A stretch of DNA of 64,000 nt from Anastatus disparis (Eukaryota > Arthropoda > Insecta > Hymenoptera > Eupelmidae). The notes beneath the pieces were generated by a model that was not told where the DNA came from, made no database searches, and saw nothing but the letters and a program-made list of their open reading frames with translations. The stretch spans positions 7,545,001 through 7,609,000 of the forward strand of contig JAFFSR010000264.1 of assembly GCA_017163975.1 (NCBI GenBank), given 5' to 3'. The position numbers were made by a program, and so were the translations under genes. This document shows, piece by piece, positions 24,731 to 35,604 of this stretch. The number at the start of each line of letters is the position of its first letter. Positions within the stretch are counted from its first letter, which is position 1.

Positions 24731-25940
24731 AAATTTGACAATTTTTCACCGCTGTGCAAATACTTACGTTTCTTTTAAACGATTCTGATTTCAAATGATT
24801 CTCAAAACATGTATTACCGGAAAACTCTCTGCTTTAGCAAACGATTCTGATTTCAAATGATTATCAAAACATGTATTACCGGAAAACTCTCTGCTTTAGC
24901 AATTTGAACACTTTTTTATATTTACACTGTTGTCACAAACTGGTGATTGCATGCACTTTGAACATCTATTGGAACACCTATGATCCATAGCAAACTCCTA
25001 AATTTTATTACATGGCATGCAATACCCTCTACTACCAGCTACACCAGTCAAGATTAGAATAGGTTGATAATGTCCTTGGTTTTCATAATATATTATACGT
25101 AGTGTATAAGATACGTCTTGGCATGTATCAAGTACAACTCTTGTATCATCATAAAGAGGCATGTCCCCACGACCCAATTTTCCGGGAAGAGTAAACCACT
25201 ATAGCTGTGCTTTTTGTAGCCAAAAAAAGATTTGAAACTGCTAAATTTCTTGTACACCACACCCTGTTGATGGTATAGTAACCTGTGCTTGATCAACGAG
25301 ATCAAGAGCTGCTCTTTTTTGTTCCCTACTATTGTGCTGTCCAATACTATTCTAGTAATCGTGTAGTGTACCAGAGCGAATTTTTCCTCTTACAGCATAG
25401 GCGAGTGCCGTAACTAATGATCTCGGAAAGCAAAGATTTTTCGTCATTGCATATAGTTGAAATTGATTTTTTGTACACATGATCGTCACTTAATCGAACA
25501 CGCCCGTTTCCCCTCATATCTGACACTATAACATACTTGATCACAAAGTTTACATCTATGTCAAAGTCTTGAGAACTCTGTGCGACACTAAATATCATTT
25601 CCCACAAATCTTGAGTAGTGAAATTTCTAATAGCTCTGAAAGATAGCCATAATGGCCCATGAACGAAATGATTAAATAGTATCGTCACGCCTATAAAATC
25701 GGCAGGACTACGTCCATTCAATAATTGATTACGCAGATCATCCAAAGACCCATTCAACTACTCAAAAATGTTTGCCCCTGGTGGTGGTGATGATATTCTT
25801 CCCGAAATCTCTACACCCTCTGCATTAAACCTTTGGTAAAATCGAGAAGTTTGGTTTTCAATTAAGAATGGTCATTCTTGTGGCTCCTTCACTTTTCTCT
25901 CCGTACCTTCACCACTCTGTGAATAATCAACTATATTTTT
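24731..25940 (-). pseudogene. Polinton/Maverick-type DNA polymerase, N-terminal part (decayed)
   Basis: Reading leftwards from about 25940, the minus strand carries the N-terminal region of the same polymerase gene as 152-2908. It includes a segment with LNGRSPADFIGVTILFNHF and WLSFRAIRNFT (within 25347-25757), a frameshifted continuation (25093-25344) and a cysteine-rich stretch (near 24900-25030) with several C-x2-C pairs expected before the exonuclease domain. The frame is broken by stops near 25758 and 25875, a frameshift near 25345 and a tandem duplication of 62 bp (24777-24900), whose length is not a multiple of three. The LTR retrotransposon ends at 24730; on its other side the same gene continues. 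A true start codon was not located. Confidence 0.8.
24777..24900. repeat. 62-bp tandem duplication inside the polymerase pseudogene
   Basis: The unit beginning AAACGATTCTGATTTCAAAT occurs at 24777 and again at 24839, nearly identical (one visible base change, TTCTC versus TTATC). It duplicates the part encoding a zinc-finger-like CF-x2-H motif and shifts the frame, so it arose when the gene was no longer constrained. Confidence 0.9.
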
Positions 25941-25987
25941 TTTCAAATCTTAATATATATCTGTATGTATTACTAAAAACATAGAAG

Positions 25988-25989
25988 TG

Positions 25990-26030
<41 letters not shown>
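25988..26030. repeat. (AT)n microsatellite
   Basis: About 20 uninterrupted AT dinucleotides. It lies next to a low-complexity GATGAT/GACGAT trinucleotide stretch (26060-26180) that is open in several frames and encodes only poly-Asp, poly-Ser or poly-His, depending on frame. No gene is supported there. Confidence 0.95.
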
Positions 26031-26286
26031 ATTATCCTTACGCTCCATGCCAACGTCATTGGAAGATGATAAAGAGTTATCAGTAGGTGATGATGATGAC
26101 AATGACGATGAAGATGACGATGACGATGATGATGATAATGATAACCTTCTGGATGACACTCTCCTTGATGATGATAGAATGACGGGATTATCGTCATCTT
26201 CTTTTTCTTCTTCCACAACACTTGTGTTTGTAGGTTCTAGAAATACAAGAAAAATTAATTGTAAAATTCTTCTGTAAAAACCTCTC

Positions 26287-26751
26287 TTACTCATCGAACA
26301 CGTATTCACAACCAGCGATAACCTTGTCACCTTCAATATCGTCTGCCATCCGTTGTAGCGCTAAAATGATTGATGTATTAAATATGTGTAGATATAGATA
26401 TATATTCAATTCTGATTAAATCATTTAAATTAATTACCGCTTTGTCGCCTCGTTTGAACCTCGTTTGAATCTGGATCTGAAAGATTTCTTTCTCTTATGA
26501 CACTGTCGACCATATCAAGTATAAATTTATAAGAAAATAATTCTCGTCGTTGTAAATAATTTACTGTTCGTACGGTGCAGTGTAATAAAATAAAACGTAA
26601 TCTACTTAATAACGCTTCTGTCGGTAAATTTTTTTAAATTACCACGCTGTATATTTTGATAAATTGTACGTATCATCGGTTCGTTTGCAATAGCGAAACG
26701 TAGCACACAATTGAGCTCATTAAATGCGTGAAATCTAGATACGTTTTCCAT
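26287..26751 (-). pseudogene. Small two-exon gene upstream of the Polinton polymerase
   Basis: On the minus strand an ATG at 26751 opens a frame beginning MENVSRFHAFNELNCVLRF. A shift by one base at an A-rich run near 26640 is needed to enter a second open stretch (ALLSRLRFILLHC... to RRQS). This stops at a good donor (GTAATT, after 26438). A 77-base intron ends in TTTTAG, and exon 2 (26287-26360) continues in the same phase to a TAA at 26287. The predicted product is about 130 residues, partly helical and charged, with no domain I recognise. Because it lies on the same strand just upstream of the polymerase, it may be a Polinton gene. The single frameshift suggests decay, like its neighbour. 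Confidence 0.5.
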
Positions 26752-26879
26752 GATTATATATCAAATCTTCAAGTCCAACTGTGGAGCAAGCACTGATTCG
26801 AGCGGATTTAATAACTGTCAAATTAAAAGAAATAAGGGGCAGTTGTGGCGCTAATAAAAAAAAGATACAATTTTATATA

Positions 26880-27350
26880 TCAAGAAACAATGAGATACCA
26901 ATAGTGAGCATTCTGTAAGTGCAAGCACACGTGTGATGATGATATGTGATGGACATGTGTTATACCAAGAAACAATAAAATAGCAACAGTAAGCGTTCTA
27001 AAAATTGCAACCATACGTGTGATGATGATGATGATATCTGGCGAACACGTGTTATATACTAAGAAACAATAAAATAGCAATAGTAAGTATTCTAAAAATT
27101 GCAAGAACACGTGTGATGATGATGATTTGCGATGAGTACGTGTTATACCAAGAAACAACAAAATAGCAATAGTAAGCATTCCGAAAATTACAAGCACACG
27201 TGTGATGATGATGAACACATGCTATACTACGAAACAATAAAATAGCAATAGTATAAGCAAGCACACATGTGGTGGTATGTGATGAAAACGTGTTATACGA
27301 AGAAACAATAAAATAGCAATAATAAGCATTCTGAAAATTGTAAGCCACAC
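26880..27350. repeat. Tandem repeat, units of about 75-90 bp
   Basis: About six copies of a unit containing AAGAAACAATAAAATAGCAA, GTAAGCATTCTGAAAATTGC and ACACGTGTGATGATGAT. They start near 26881, 26968, 27059, 27150, 27229 and 27300. Unit length varies through indels in the GATGAT part. Open frames across it are by-products of the repetition. Confidence 0.9.
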
Positions 27351-27479
27351 GTGCTAATTTCTTTTAAATCATTGTCGGGTTAAACAGTATTGAAATAGAA
27401 AAATTAAAATCTTTAAAAGTAAATTGATACGAAGTAATATATCGAATCACAATCAAATAGGTCATTACAATTTTTTATG

Positions 27480-28217
27480 ATGTCATTTGTTTTTTTATAT
27501 CAAAATTAGTATGAATATTAAAAATCAGCTTTCTAAGATAAATAGATCAAGAATCGATACATGATCGATTATCTATTGACCTAATATAGATATCAAGGTG
27601 ATTTTTGGTACATATGTTATTTGAATATCAAAAAATCGAATGGCATTGTAAAATGTTAAATTTTTTTCAAATTCATGAATTTTAAAATTTGTAATTTGTG
27701 TATGAATTATCTGATAAGATAAGCATGTTCGTGTGTTTTCAGTACCGTAATTACAATTTATAAAATCGATCAATTATTAATATAAATGATTTTTTATGAT
27801 ACCATTTGATTTCTTATGTTCAGATCAGTATATGCTCAAAAAATCAGCTTTCTAGGATCAATAGATCAAAAATCGATACATGATCGATTATCTATTGATC
27901 TAATAAAAATATAAAGGTGACTTTTGGTACATATGTTATTTGAATAGCGAAAAATCGAATGGCATCGTAAATTGTTTATTTTTCCAAAATACGTAAATTT
28001 AAAAATTTGTAATTTGTGTATGAATCAGATAAGATAAATATGTTCGTATGCTTTGAGTACTGTGTAAGATGACTAACACGGTTATTACAATTTCTAAAAT
28101 CTATCAATTAATAATATGAATGATTTTTTATGATGTCATTTGATGCATTATGCCCCCGAATAGTACATGTTCAAAAAATCACCGCTCTTGAACCAATAGA
28201 TCAAGATCGATTACACA
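27480..28217. repeat. Tandem repeat, about 320-bp units, 2.2 copies
   Basis: Copies start near 27480, 27797 and 28135. They share AATCGATACATGATCGATTA, TTGGTACATATGTTATTTGA and ATGATTTTTTATGAT. The third copy breaks off at about 28217, where the next element (CACAGGCCCAC...) begins, so that element probably inserted into the repeat. Confidence 0.85.
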
Positions 28218-28879
28218 GGCCCACAAATTGAAAAAAAATGTCTGAACTTTTGACCGGACATACATATTCCCATGTATTTTTCGACGCTGAATCCGAATCT
28301 GTAATAAAAATATAGGGTTTTCCTACCTTTTCTCAGAGTTTTATTGAAAAAACCTCATTTTTTACGGTTTTTTTGCGGTTTTTCGAGTCTAGAAAAAACA
28401 AATCATGAGATACGGTTAATTGGACTTCAAAATCGAATTCTACGGGAAAAAATACACGGGAAACCATACCTTCAAATTTTTTTAACGCGATTCTAGTCCT
28501 CTGTATGGGGCTGAAAAGATGAGGAAATCGGTAAAAGTCGAAATTTTGCCTAAAATGGATTTAAACAATATTAAAATTTAATCATGCGTCTTTTGAAGAG
28601 TCGATAAACATTGGAAATACTATCCTGCGGGTTTTTCAGATTGCTGATCATGAATTTGAAGTCAGATTGTGTAAAAACTACTTCTAGAGGGCGGTGACAA
28701 GAACTGTATATGGTAAATTTATCGATTTTTTAAAAATTTTACGTCTGAAATACTAATTTTAGAGTCTTTCACAGCATTGACTGTAAATTCAAGATATTAA
28801 CTTAGCCTATTGTGTACGTTAAACTTAACATTTTGTCTATGTTTGTCTCTCTCTCTCTCTCTCTCTTCCGATGTTTTTT
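28218..28879 (-). other. 3' flank of the 464-aa transposon gene
   Basis: Downstream non-coding part of the element, from its apparent edge (CACAGGCCCACAAATTG, near 28216) to the stop codon. It contains a CT-dinucleotide run (28846-28866) just after the gene. No matching inverted terminus was found beyond the gene's other end, so the element's full limits are unknown. Confidence 0.35.
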
Positions 28880-30274
28880 TTAAATTGGCTTACGCTTACG
28901 TACACGTTTCTCTTCGAATGACCGATGTAGTGGATTTCTGACACGTTTTTGTCCTTTTTTCGCAGCTGTTTCTCTTTTTATCATCCAGCAGTAATCTGCT
29001 AACATGTTGATACCCCAGTTTCCTTGAAATCTACGTTCAAACTCCTTTAAATCTTGGTGAAATCGTTCACCATGCTCTTCACTAAAGTCTCCGTTATTTT
29101 CAGGAAACTGATCAACGTGTGAATCAAGAAAATGAAGTTTTAAGTTCATTAGACAACCCAATTTTTCAAAATTACGTACCATTCTTTTCACAATAGCTTT
29201 ATAATTCGTGTCTTTGGCATTACCCAAAAATTTCGTCGATACCTCTTTAAAACTTAACCATGCTGCCTTTTCAACATCAGTCATGCTTTGTTCAAAGTTT
29301 TCGTCTCTAAATAAAGTTCGGATTTCAGGACCATCAAAAATACCTTCATTTAATTTAGCATCAGATTTATGGGGAAATACTTTGCTTATATATTGGAAGC
29401 ATTGACCGTCCTTGTCCAAAGCTTTAACTAATTGCTTTATCAATCCAAGCTTTATATGCAGAGGCGGTATCAAAATTTTCGAAGGATTAACGAGTGGATC
29501 TTTTATAACATTCTGTTTTCCAGGTTCAAACGATTCTCTTGATGGCCAAATTTTCTTTTTATAGTGTTTTTCTCTATCTCTGCTATCAAACATGCATAAA
29601 TAACATGGGTACTTCGTAAATCCAGATTGTTGTCCAAGTATCATAGATAAAATCTTTAAATCGCCACATATTTGCCATTTATGTTCTCTATATTTTATTT
29701 TCGTTAAAAGTAGTTCAAGATTGGAATACTCTTCTTTAAGTACTGTTGAATGTGCTAATGGTATAGGAGCATATTTATTTGTGATATTGAGGAGTACTGC
29801 TTTAAGGCTGCGCTTTGATGAATCAATGAATAGTCGCCAATTTTCAGGTTTGTATATGTTGGGTTTCAATTCATCAATAAGACCTTTCACGTCCGTGCAA
29901 TAAACCATATTAGAATCATTCTTGAAATAATTTCTAAAGCGCTCTTCTCGATTACGATATGCACATACTTTAGTACCCTTTGTCAACATATTTCGTCTCT
30001 TAAACTCTGAAGCCATAAACTCTGATTGTTCCTTAGATAAACCACTCTTTCTAAATAAATCGTTCAGACTTTTTTGATCAAACTTTTCAACAGTTCGTTC
30101 TTCACCCTTAGGAATATACTCTTCATCACTATCCAGAGAATGTTCTTCAGGTGAACTTAGATCTTCTTCATTTGGTGTGTTTGTGTCAGAGACAATTTGA
30201 TCTGTCAATTTTTTATTTATACTTATTCTGTTGTAAAACTGGGTACTGTTGTTTAGAAATGAATTCGGTTTCAT
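28880..30274 (-). CDS. Transposon-type protein of a repetitive arthropod family (464 aa)
   Basis: An uninterrupted 464-residue frame. The N-terminal third is acidic (SPEEHSLDSDEEYIPKGEE). The centre has LFIDSSKRSLKAVLL, a CGDLK motif and a YPCYLCMFDSRD knuckle (C-x2-C). This is followed by IPPLHIKLGLIKQLVKAL and a C-terminal block with EEHGERFHQDLKEFERRFQG and NMLADYCWMIKRE. I recognise this as a protein found in many copies in arthropod genomes, but I cannot name a superfamily with certainty. The spaced Asp residues and the Cys/His knuckle suggest an RNase H-fold transposase (inference). The frame is open upstream of the ATG to about 30340 and then runs into a TA repeat, so N-terminal sequence may be missing; a relative at 40095-41165 has an upstream C-x2-C zinc-finger-like part. 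Intactness suggests recent activity. Confidence 0.65.
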   Translation of the reverse strand: MKPNSFLNNSTQFYNRISINKKLTDQIVSDTNTPNEEDLSSPEEHSLDSDEEYIPKGEERTVEKFDQKSLNDLFRKSGLSKEQSEFMASEFKRRNMLTKGTKVCAYRNREERFRNYFKNDSNMVYCTDVKGLIDELKPNIYKPENWRLFIDSSKRSLKAVLLNITNKYAPIPLAHSTVLKEEYSNLELLLTKIKYREHKWQICGDLKILSMILGQQSGFTKYPCYLCMFDSRDREKHYKKKIWPSRESFEPGKQNVIKDPLVNPSKILIPPLHIKLGLIKQLVKALDKDGQCFQYISKVFPHKSDAKLNEGIFDGPEIRTLFRDENFEQSMTDVEKAAWLSFKEVSTKFLGNAKDTNYKAIVKRMVRNFEKLGCLMNLKLHFLDSHVDQFPENNGDFSEEHGERFHQDLKEFERRFQGNWGINMLADYCWMIKRETAAKKGQKRVRNPLHRSFEEKRVRKRKPI

Positions 30275-30368
30275 TTTAAAGCTCCGTTCACTTAATAACT
30301 GTTGTACACTGTCATTGATCTTAAAGCATTGTTTATAAACGAATGGGACTTATGATCTTTTTCCAAAG

Positions 30369-30370
<2 letters not shown>

Positions 30371-30413
<43 letters not shown>

Positions 30414-30657
30414 TACTCTCTATATCGTTCCAAAGGGAAGCAAGGTATTGATTACAAAGCCAATTAAGGCAAGGTGGGAACGCTCAGCTAATCAAGGGAA
30501 GACGATGGCTACCCAATTAATGAAGGCATGATATTGGCTACCCAGCCAATTAAGGCAAGGTGGGAACGCCCAGCCGATCAAGGCAAGACGATGGCTACCC
30601 AGCCAATGAAGGCAAGGTATTGATAACCCAGCCAATCAAGGCAAGGTGGGAACGCAA
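30371..30657. repeat. (TA)n microsatellite followed by a minisatellite
   Basis: A TA run (30371-30410) is followed by an array whose units contain AGCCAATTAAGGCAAGGTGG, GAACGC and GACGATGGCTACCCAGCCAA. Units of about 35 bp alternate in a higher-order repeat of about 100 bp between 30447 and 30657. Confidence 0.9.
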
Positions 30658-30676
30658 ACATTTATCTTATAAGATG

Positions 30677-31753
30677 TTAAAAAATAGCCCCGTTTAAATT
30701 CATGCAATGATGAATTCTACGTTCAAAGTTTTCAACCGTGGACAACAAAACGTGACGTGGAATAACTCTACAAGCTTGTGTGATGCGTTGCATAATATCT
30801 TGCCGTGTTGTTAGTTGCTGTGCATGAACAAAATTTTTCAAGTAGCCCCATAAAAAGAAATCTGGACTTGTCAGATCTGATGATCTTGGATACCACTCGG
30901 TAATGTTACTACCAATGCCTATCCATCGTTTTCGGTATCGTTGGTTCAAGAAGTGATGAAACATTGGTGAGCGATGACATGGTGCACCATCATGTTGTAG
31001 CCATAATCGACGTCTTGTTTTCAAGTCCACATCTTCCAATAATTCTGGTAACTCATTCTGCAGGAAATCAAGATTTGCTGCACCGTGGACATTTCCATCG
31101 AAAAAATAAGGTCCTATAAGATAACTATTTATTATATCAAACCAAACGACGAGGCTCCATCTATGCTGATTATCAACATGATGTACCCAATGAGGGTTCT
31201 GGATAGACCAATAATGACTATTATGGCGATTGAGTTGCCCATCACCATGAAATGAAGCTTCGTCCGAAAAAATTACGTATCTAAAAAATTTAGGATCTTC
31301 ACGGATATTTGCTTGTGCCCAATTGCAGAATTTGAGTCTGCGGCGGAGATTATCTAGCATCAAAGCTTGAGTCAAAGTTATGTGATACGGATGAAATCTA
31401 TGAAGCCTCGAAATTCGACCGGCTGTTGATCTTGGGATTCCAGTACGTCTCTCAATGTCACGCAAAGAGATCTGATGATCCAAATCAACCATTTCCAAAA
31501 CGACGAGAATTCGTGGATCATCGTTGTTCTGTATCATAATGCGACGACGATTTCTGCGTATTCGTGGTCGACGTTTCTTTCTTCGCTCAATGATTCGGAT
31601 TTTCACGTGGTCCGGGTAGTGAAGCCTGTGTGCCCCGAGAGACATTAAAATGTCAACAATTTTGTTTCTCGAATAATCCGACATATTTGGTCCTTTTGAG
31701 TCGCTAGACACTAAGAAATTTCCACGTGAACTATCCTGAGAAGGGCTGTTCAC
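30677..31753 (-). CDS. Mariner/Tc1-related DDE transposase (358 aa), intact frame
   Basis: A full-length frame with the parts of an IS630-Tc1-mariner transposase. An N-terminal helix-turn-helix region includes ISLRDIERRTGIPRSTAGRI (about residues 95-114). A basic stretch of Arg/Lys (residues 57-72) follows the first helices. The catalytic core has FSDEASFH (D164), WLQHDGAPCHRSP (D255) and SSDLTSPDFFLWGYLK, with the third acidic residue probably D298. The spacing of the last two, 42 residues, is longer than the 34 of mariner proper. A terminal-repeat-like GGGACACCCTGTA lies at 32350-32362, upstream of the gene. The matching end is not visible on the other side, where the minisatellite begins within 20 bases of the stop. 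The enzyme would excise and insert the element at TA sites. The intact frame suggests a young copy. Confidence 0.85.
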   Translation of the reverse strand: MNSPSQDSSRGNFLVSSDSKGPNMSDYSRNKIVDILMSLGAHRLHYPDHVKIRIIERRKKRRPRIRRNRRRIMIQNNDDPRILVVLEMVDLDHQISLRDIERRTGIPRSTAGRISRLHRFHPYHITLTQALMLDNLRRRLKFCNWAQANIREDPKFFRYVIFSDEASFHGDGQLNRHNSHYWSIQNPHWVHHVDNQHRWSLVVWFDIINSYLIGPYFFDGNVHGAANLDFLQNELPELLEDVDLKTRRRLWLQHDGAPCHRSPMFHHFLNQRYRKRWIGIGSNITEWYPRSSDLTSPDFFLWGYLKNFVHAQQLTTRQDIMQRITQACRVIPRHVLLSTVENFERRIHHCMNLNGAIF

Positions 31754-32349
31754 GAGTCACCTCTGTCATAAATAATACTAAAGAACTGTTATTTAACGAT
31801 TTAGATGAATCTTTGTAGATTTGTAGAATCACACCAGATAAAACAATAAAAATAATTTGTTTTTTCATAAGATGGAAAATAATTCTTCTCATGAAGGCTT
31901 CGAATGCATAAATTTGGCTTTTAAAATCAAAATGGAGTTTAAACTCAATTATATTGTTGTTTGACGCCTACTATTACCTACAACTCAAGTCAATTTTATT
32001 GATCTTTCCGAATCCGAAATGAAAAAATTAGGTGTTTTAAAGAAAATAGTGGACCTTTTTTATTTATTTTGGTTATTAAGTTTTGGTTATTTGGGTTATT
32101 GGGTTATCGTTATGATCATTATTATTATTAACCTCAGCCTTGCCCGATCATTCGTGTGCATGGATGAAGAAAATAATAAATTTGACCCCTACATGACCTT
32201 GGAGGGGTCAAACGCACCTCACACATAATACCTTATCTGAACGTAGAATTTCTTGCTCTTTCCGAATCCAGGATCAAAAATGGGGGTTCCAATTCAAAAA
32301 ATCACTCTGACTTTCAAATGACGAAAATATCTCAGTGGTTTCTTTAAAA

Positions 32350-32362
32350 TGGGACACCCTGT
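32350..32362. repeat. Probable terminal inverted repeat of the mariner-related element
   Basis: GGGACACCCTGTA is the typical outer sequence of many Tc1/mariner elements (TACAGGGTGTCCC read inward). It stands about 600 bases upstream of the transposase start. No partner was found downstream of the gene. Confidence 0.5.
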
Positions 32363-33234
32363 ACATATAATTGGCGAAAATAAACATTTTCAAACCGTTA
32401 TATCATTTTAAAAAAATTTCATTATAATTTATCTTGTTACAATTAATTCATAGCTTTTTTCATAATTTCTTACATGTTTCAGTTTTAAAAAGTAAAAATA
32501 AACTGAATTAAATTAGTTTGTATAAAAGTAATTCTATTGTAAATATTTTTAGGAAAAGTTCATTTAAAATGAATAAAAATTTTCAAAAGATTTTTAATTT
32601 TCAATTATTGGTTTGACTAGGAAAAATAAATTGATTGTTGAAGGACAAGAATCGTATAGTAGAATTGCTTCCATTTTAACTGATATTAATCTATTAGAAT
32701 TTTATGATTTGTTTTTAATCGTTGCACCTCATTTAAAATGCAAACAACTTCACCAATTAAAAAACTGCAATATATTAATTCAGTACCGACTGATAAAAAA
32801 GTATTGTTTTCCGGAAATTTTAAAAAAGGTCACTGGGTTCGTATGTATTATAATAATAATACAAGAAGATGAGCATGAGGTATATATAAAGAGATTATTC
32901 CCAAACTAATCAAAATGGAGCATAGTTTTCAAAACAGTACATCAGAAACAAATGATTATGATTGCAGCCTTTTGCAATTGCTTTTGCTGTTGCAATACTT
33001 TATAATTGATGTTCATGTTGTTGAAGATATGATATTTCTCAAATGCGATTACATTTATAAGAAATTTTTAAAAGGCAACAAATAAGAATGTTCCCACTTT
33101 TACATAATCATAATAATACAAATATTAATAACGATGATCCATTGGATATGATAAGAAGTTTTTGTCATGAACCATGTTTTAATAAAATACCATTAAATTA
33201 AAATATCACACGGTGCTTTCGAGAGAGTTTAAAT
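32363..33234. other. AT-rich stretch without recognised features
   Basis: A 98-residue frame (32613-32909) ends in poly-Ile and has no recognised similarity. Nothing else is supported here. Confidence 0.4.
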
Positions 33235-33554
33235 ACAAATTTAATGTAACTTCAAAATTTCATCTGAGAATGATCTCTAGGCCCATTATATAATATAGAC
33301 ATCATTTTAAAAATTGTTTTACATGACCGATTTGGAGAAAAATAGGTAACAACGGAAAAAAAAATTCAAAACCAAACAATTTTATTTATAAATAAAATGC
33401 TCAAAAGTGTTTGGAACGTAGGTATAATAGTAAAAATATAATAAAATTGAAGAATATCTGCCTTATATTATGGAGCTCTTGAGCTCAAATATTAAAATTC
33501 ACGTCGACAAATAGTTCTATAGCTATTTATGTATCGATACATAGTATTTAAAGT

Positions 33555-34270
33555 ATGTAAATTTATTTATTTATTTATTTATTTATCAGAGACATATAAT
33601 TAGTATACATGATCAGCCTCTAAAAGCATTAAAATGCCTCCAGAGACAAAACATCCTATAAAGATGGACAAGCTATCTGTACATAGATCCGGCATAAAAA
33701 CTAAAATTAACCTAAATCAAAATAACCCTCCAGAAAAAAAATCTGGAAAATCATTTTTAATATCTCTTATAGATTTCCAAAAAAAAAAAATAATACAAAA
33801 ATCTATTTATTCATAGTATATTAAACCTAATCCATTTCTTTATTTTTTCTTTATTACTTTTTTTAGAAATATCTAGTATTTTTAAATTTTCTTTTTCTGT
33901 TGTCAAACAGTTCAATGTATTTATTGCTTTTATATAGCTGTTTTTCTCACTAAGAATTTTTAAGAACATCGGTAACACTATAAGTTCTTTTCTAGTTTGA
34001 CTAGTTGAAGTTATATATACATTTTTCATTTCATTATAATAATATATTACACACTCATAAGCAAAAATTTGTTTTAAATTTAACGGATTTTCCCGACTAA
34101 AATTATTTTTATTTACTATTTTTAGTATTCTATATTGCATTCTTTGTAGTAAATTTAACCTACTTCTATTTGCACCTTCCCAAGCAATATTCCCATATGT
34201 GATGATGGGAATATTTACATTGATGACATCTGTTAATATACACTTAAAGTAGTAATTTGAAACTAGCACA
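33555..34270 (-). mobile_element. 5'-truncated LINE (non-LTR retrotransposon), 3' end
   Basis: The minus strand encodes the C-terminal end of a non-LTR reverse transcriptase (33811-34269). It has the pattern IITYGNIAWEGA...LNLLQRMQYRILKIV typical of the region after the RT thumb in Jockey/CR1-type elements. After the stop comes a 3' untranslated region of about 230 bases with a hairpin-like GCCTC...GAGGC, ending in GTCTCTGATAAATAAATAAA, a TAAA-type tail. Target-primed insertion explains the loss of the 5' part. The clade is uncertain. Confidence 0.7.
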
Positions 34271-35209
34271 ACTAATAAGGAGAGGTCTCTACACCTCTAG
34301 GAAACAGATTTGGCTGATACTGCAGGTTATGATTCTTTGATAAAAAGAATGAATCCTTGTTGTTTCTTTTCCTTTAATAAGCCCAGAGAAAAAGATTAGG
34401 TTATTTTTTTTTGAAAATATGATAACAAGAAGTACTTGTAAAAACTTTAATAACCAAAAAACTAAAACTCTCACAAAAAAATGCATGAAAGATAAAAAAG
34501 TACAGGTTTAAAACTTTAATTTAAACCTTATTGTGTTACGAAAGTTTTTGTGGTTCAGAAGTTATGCTAAATTAAATATTACTACATATTTTCTTAAAAT
34601 TCTTAGCATGTAACATATGATACATTTTCACATTATTTAGCATATTTTGATCACCATTTACACAGCATGGAATATTTATGAAAGTTTTCTGAAATATTGG
34701 CACGGAAGATTTGGAATATTTTAGGAATCTTCCATTGAAGATTCCTGTATTATTCGTGTGTCCTTAATTTTTCTTACATTGGAATATTCCATGGAATATT
34801 GTTGAAAGATTCCAAGAATATTTTATTCGAAGATTTGGGTCATCTCAGATCTTTCATTAAAACATTTCAGAAATCTTGTAGGATTATTTCAGTGAAATCT
34901 TCCGTGCTGTGTGAGCTATAACTTGTGAACTAGGCAATACCTCCTGATACAATAAAGCTTAAATCGAAGTATTAAACTTATACTCTCATTTATCTTTACT
35001 ATATTTTTCTGTGAGCGTTTCAGTTTTTTGTTTAATCAAGTAATTATAAGCGCTTCTTTTTATTATGTTTTCGAAAAATGGCTTTATCTTAGTCACTGGG
35101 TTCATTAGACGAAAAGAAAGAATACAGGTTAATTTTTTTTATTAAAGAATCATAACCTACAGTATCAGCTGAATCTGTTTCCTAGAGGTGAGGACTTCTC
35201 CTTGTTAGT
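34271..35209. mobile_element. Foldback element with ACTAATAAGGAGAGG ends
   Basis: The left end ACTAATAAGGAGAGG with CACCTCTAGGAAACAGATTT is mirrored on the right by CTGTTTCCTAGAGGTGAGGA and TTCTCCTTGTTAGT. Inverse similarity continues inwards for about 200 bases, including GATACTGCAGGTTATGATTC against GAATCATAACCTACAGTATC. No coding sequence; a MITE sits in the middle. Confidence 0.75.
34671..34911. mobile_element. MITE with CACAGCA[TC]GGAA ends and GGAATATTCC words
   Basis: Ends CACAGCATGGAATATTT and GAAATCTTCCGTGCTGTG are inverse to each other. The body repeats GGAATATTCC, GAAGATT and AATCTTCC words, giving many internal short inverted repeats. Confidence 0.7.
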
Positions 35210-35214
35210 TAACC

Positions 35215-35467
35215 CCTTAGAGCATATACTACTGGAGGCAGCTCTGAATGCACCGTGCGCGTGGTTAGGCTGAGAAAGAGAAAAATATAATAAGGTTGAT
35301 AGATATCTTTATCTCTCAGTCATGTGATAAGGGAGTAGGGAACAAAACAAACCAATCACGTGCCGGAGAAAAAGAGATATCTGTCAACCTTAATATACTT
35401 TCTCTCTCTCAACTTAATCACGCGCACGGCGCATTTGAAGCTGCCTCCAATAGTATATGCTCTAAGG
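35215..35467. mobile_element. Palindromic MITE with CCTTAGAGCATATACTA ends
   Basis: CCTTAGAGCATATACTACTG and GAGGCAGCT on the left are answered by AGCTGCCTCC and AATAGTATATGCTCTAAGG on the right, with GTGCGCGTGGTTAGGCTGAG against CTCAACTTAATCACGCGCAC further in. The whole folds into one hairpin of about 250 bases. Confidence 0.85.
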
Positions 35468-35469
35468 TC

Positions 35470-35604
35470 AACCCTTTCAGGGGTAGTGGGTCTCCTGGAG
35501 ACCCACTTATTTTTTCGCAATTTCCCCTGATTTTTGATAGGGAATAAATTCACTTGTAATATAGCGTTGCCAATGCACAGTTTTAATGCGCCCCTGAAAG
35601 GGTT
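35470..35604. mobile_element. Short MITE with AACCCTTTCAGGGG ends
   Basis: AACCCTTTCAGGGG and CCCCTGAAAGGGTT are perfect inverted ends 135 bases apart. A related end, TTAACCCTTTCAGGGA, occurs alone at 46454-46469. Confidence 0.85.

Noticed and set aside
26028..26336. Overlapping open frames on both strands with poly-Asp, poly-Ser and poly-His
   Set aside because: All are translations of one GATGAC trinucleotide repeat; no non-repetitive conserved part supports a protein. The exon at 26287-26360 uses a different frame.
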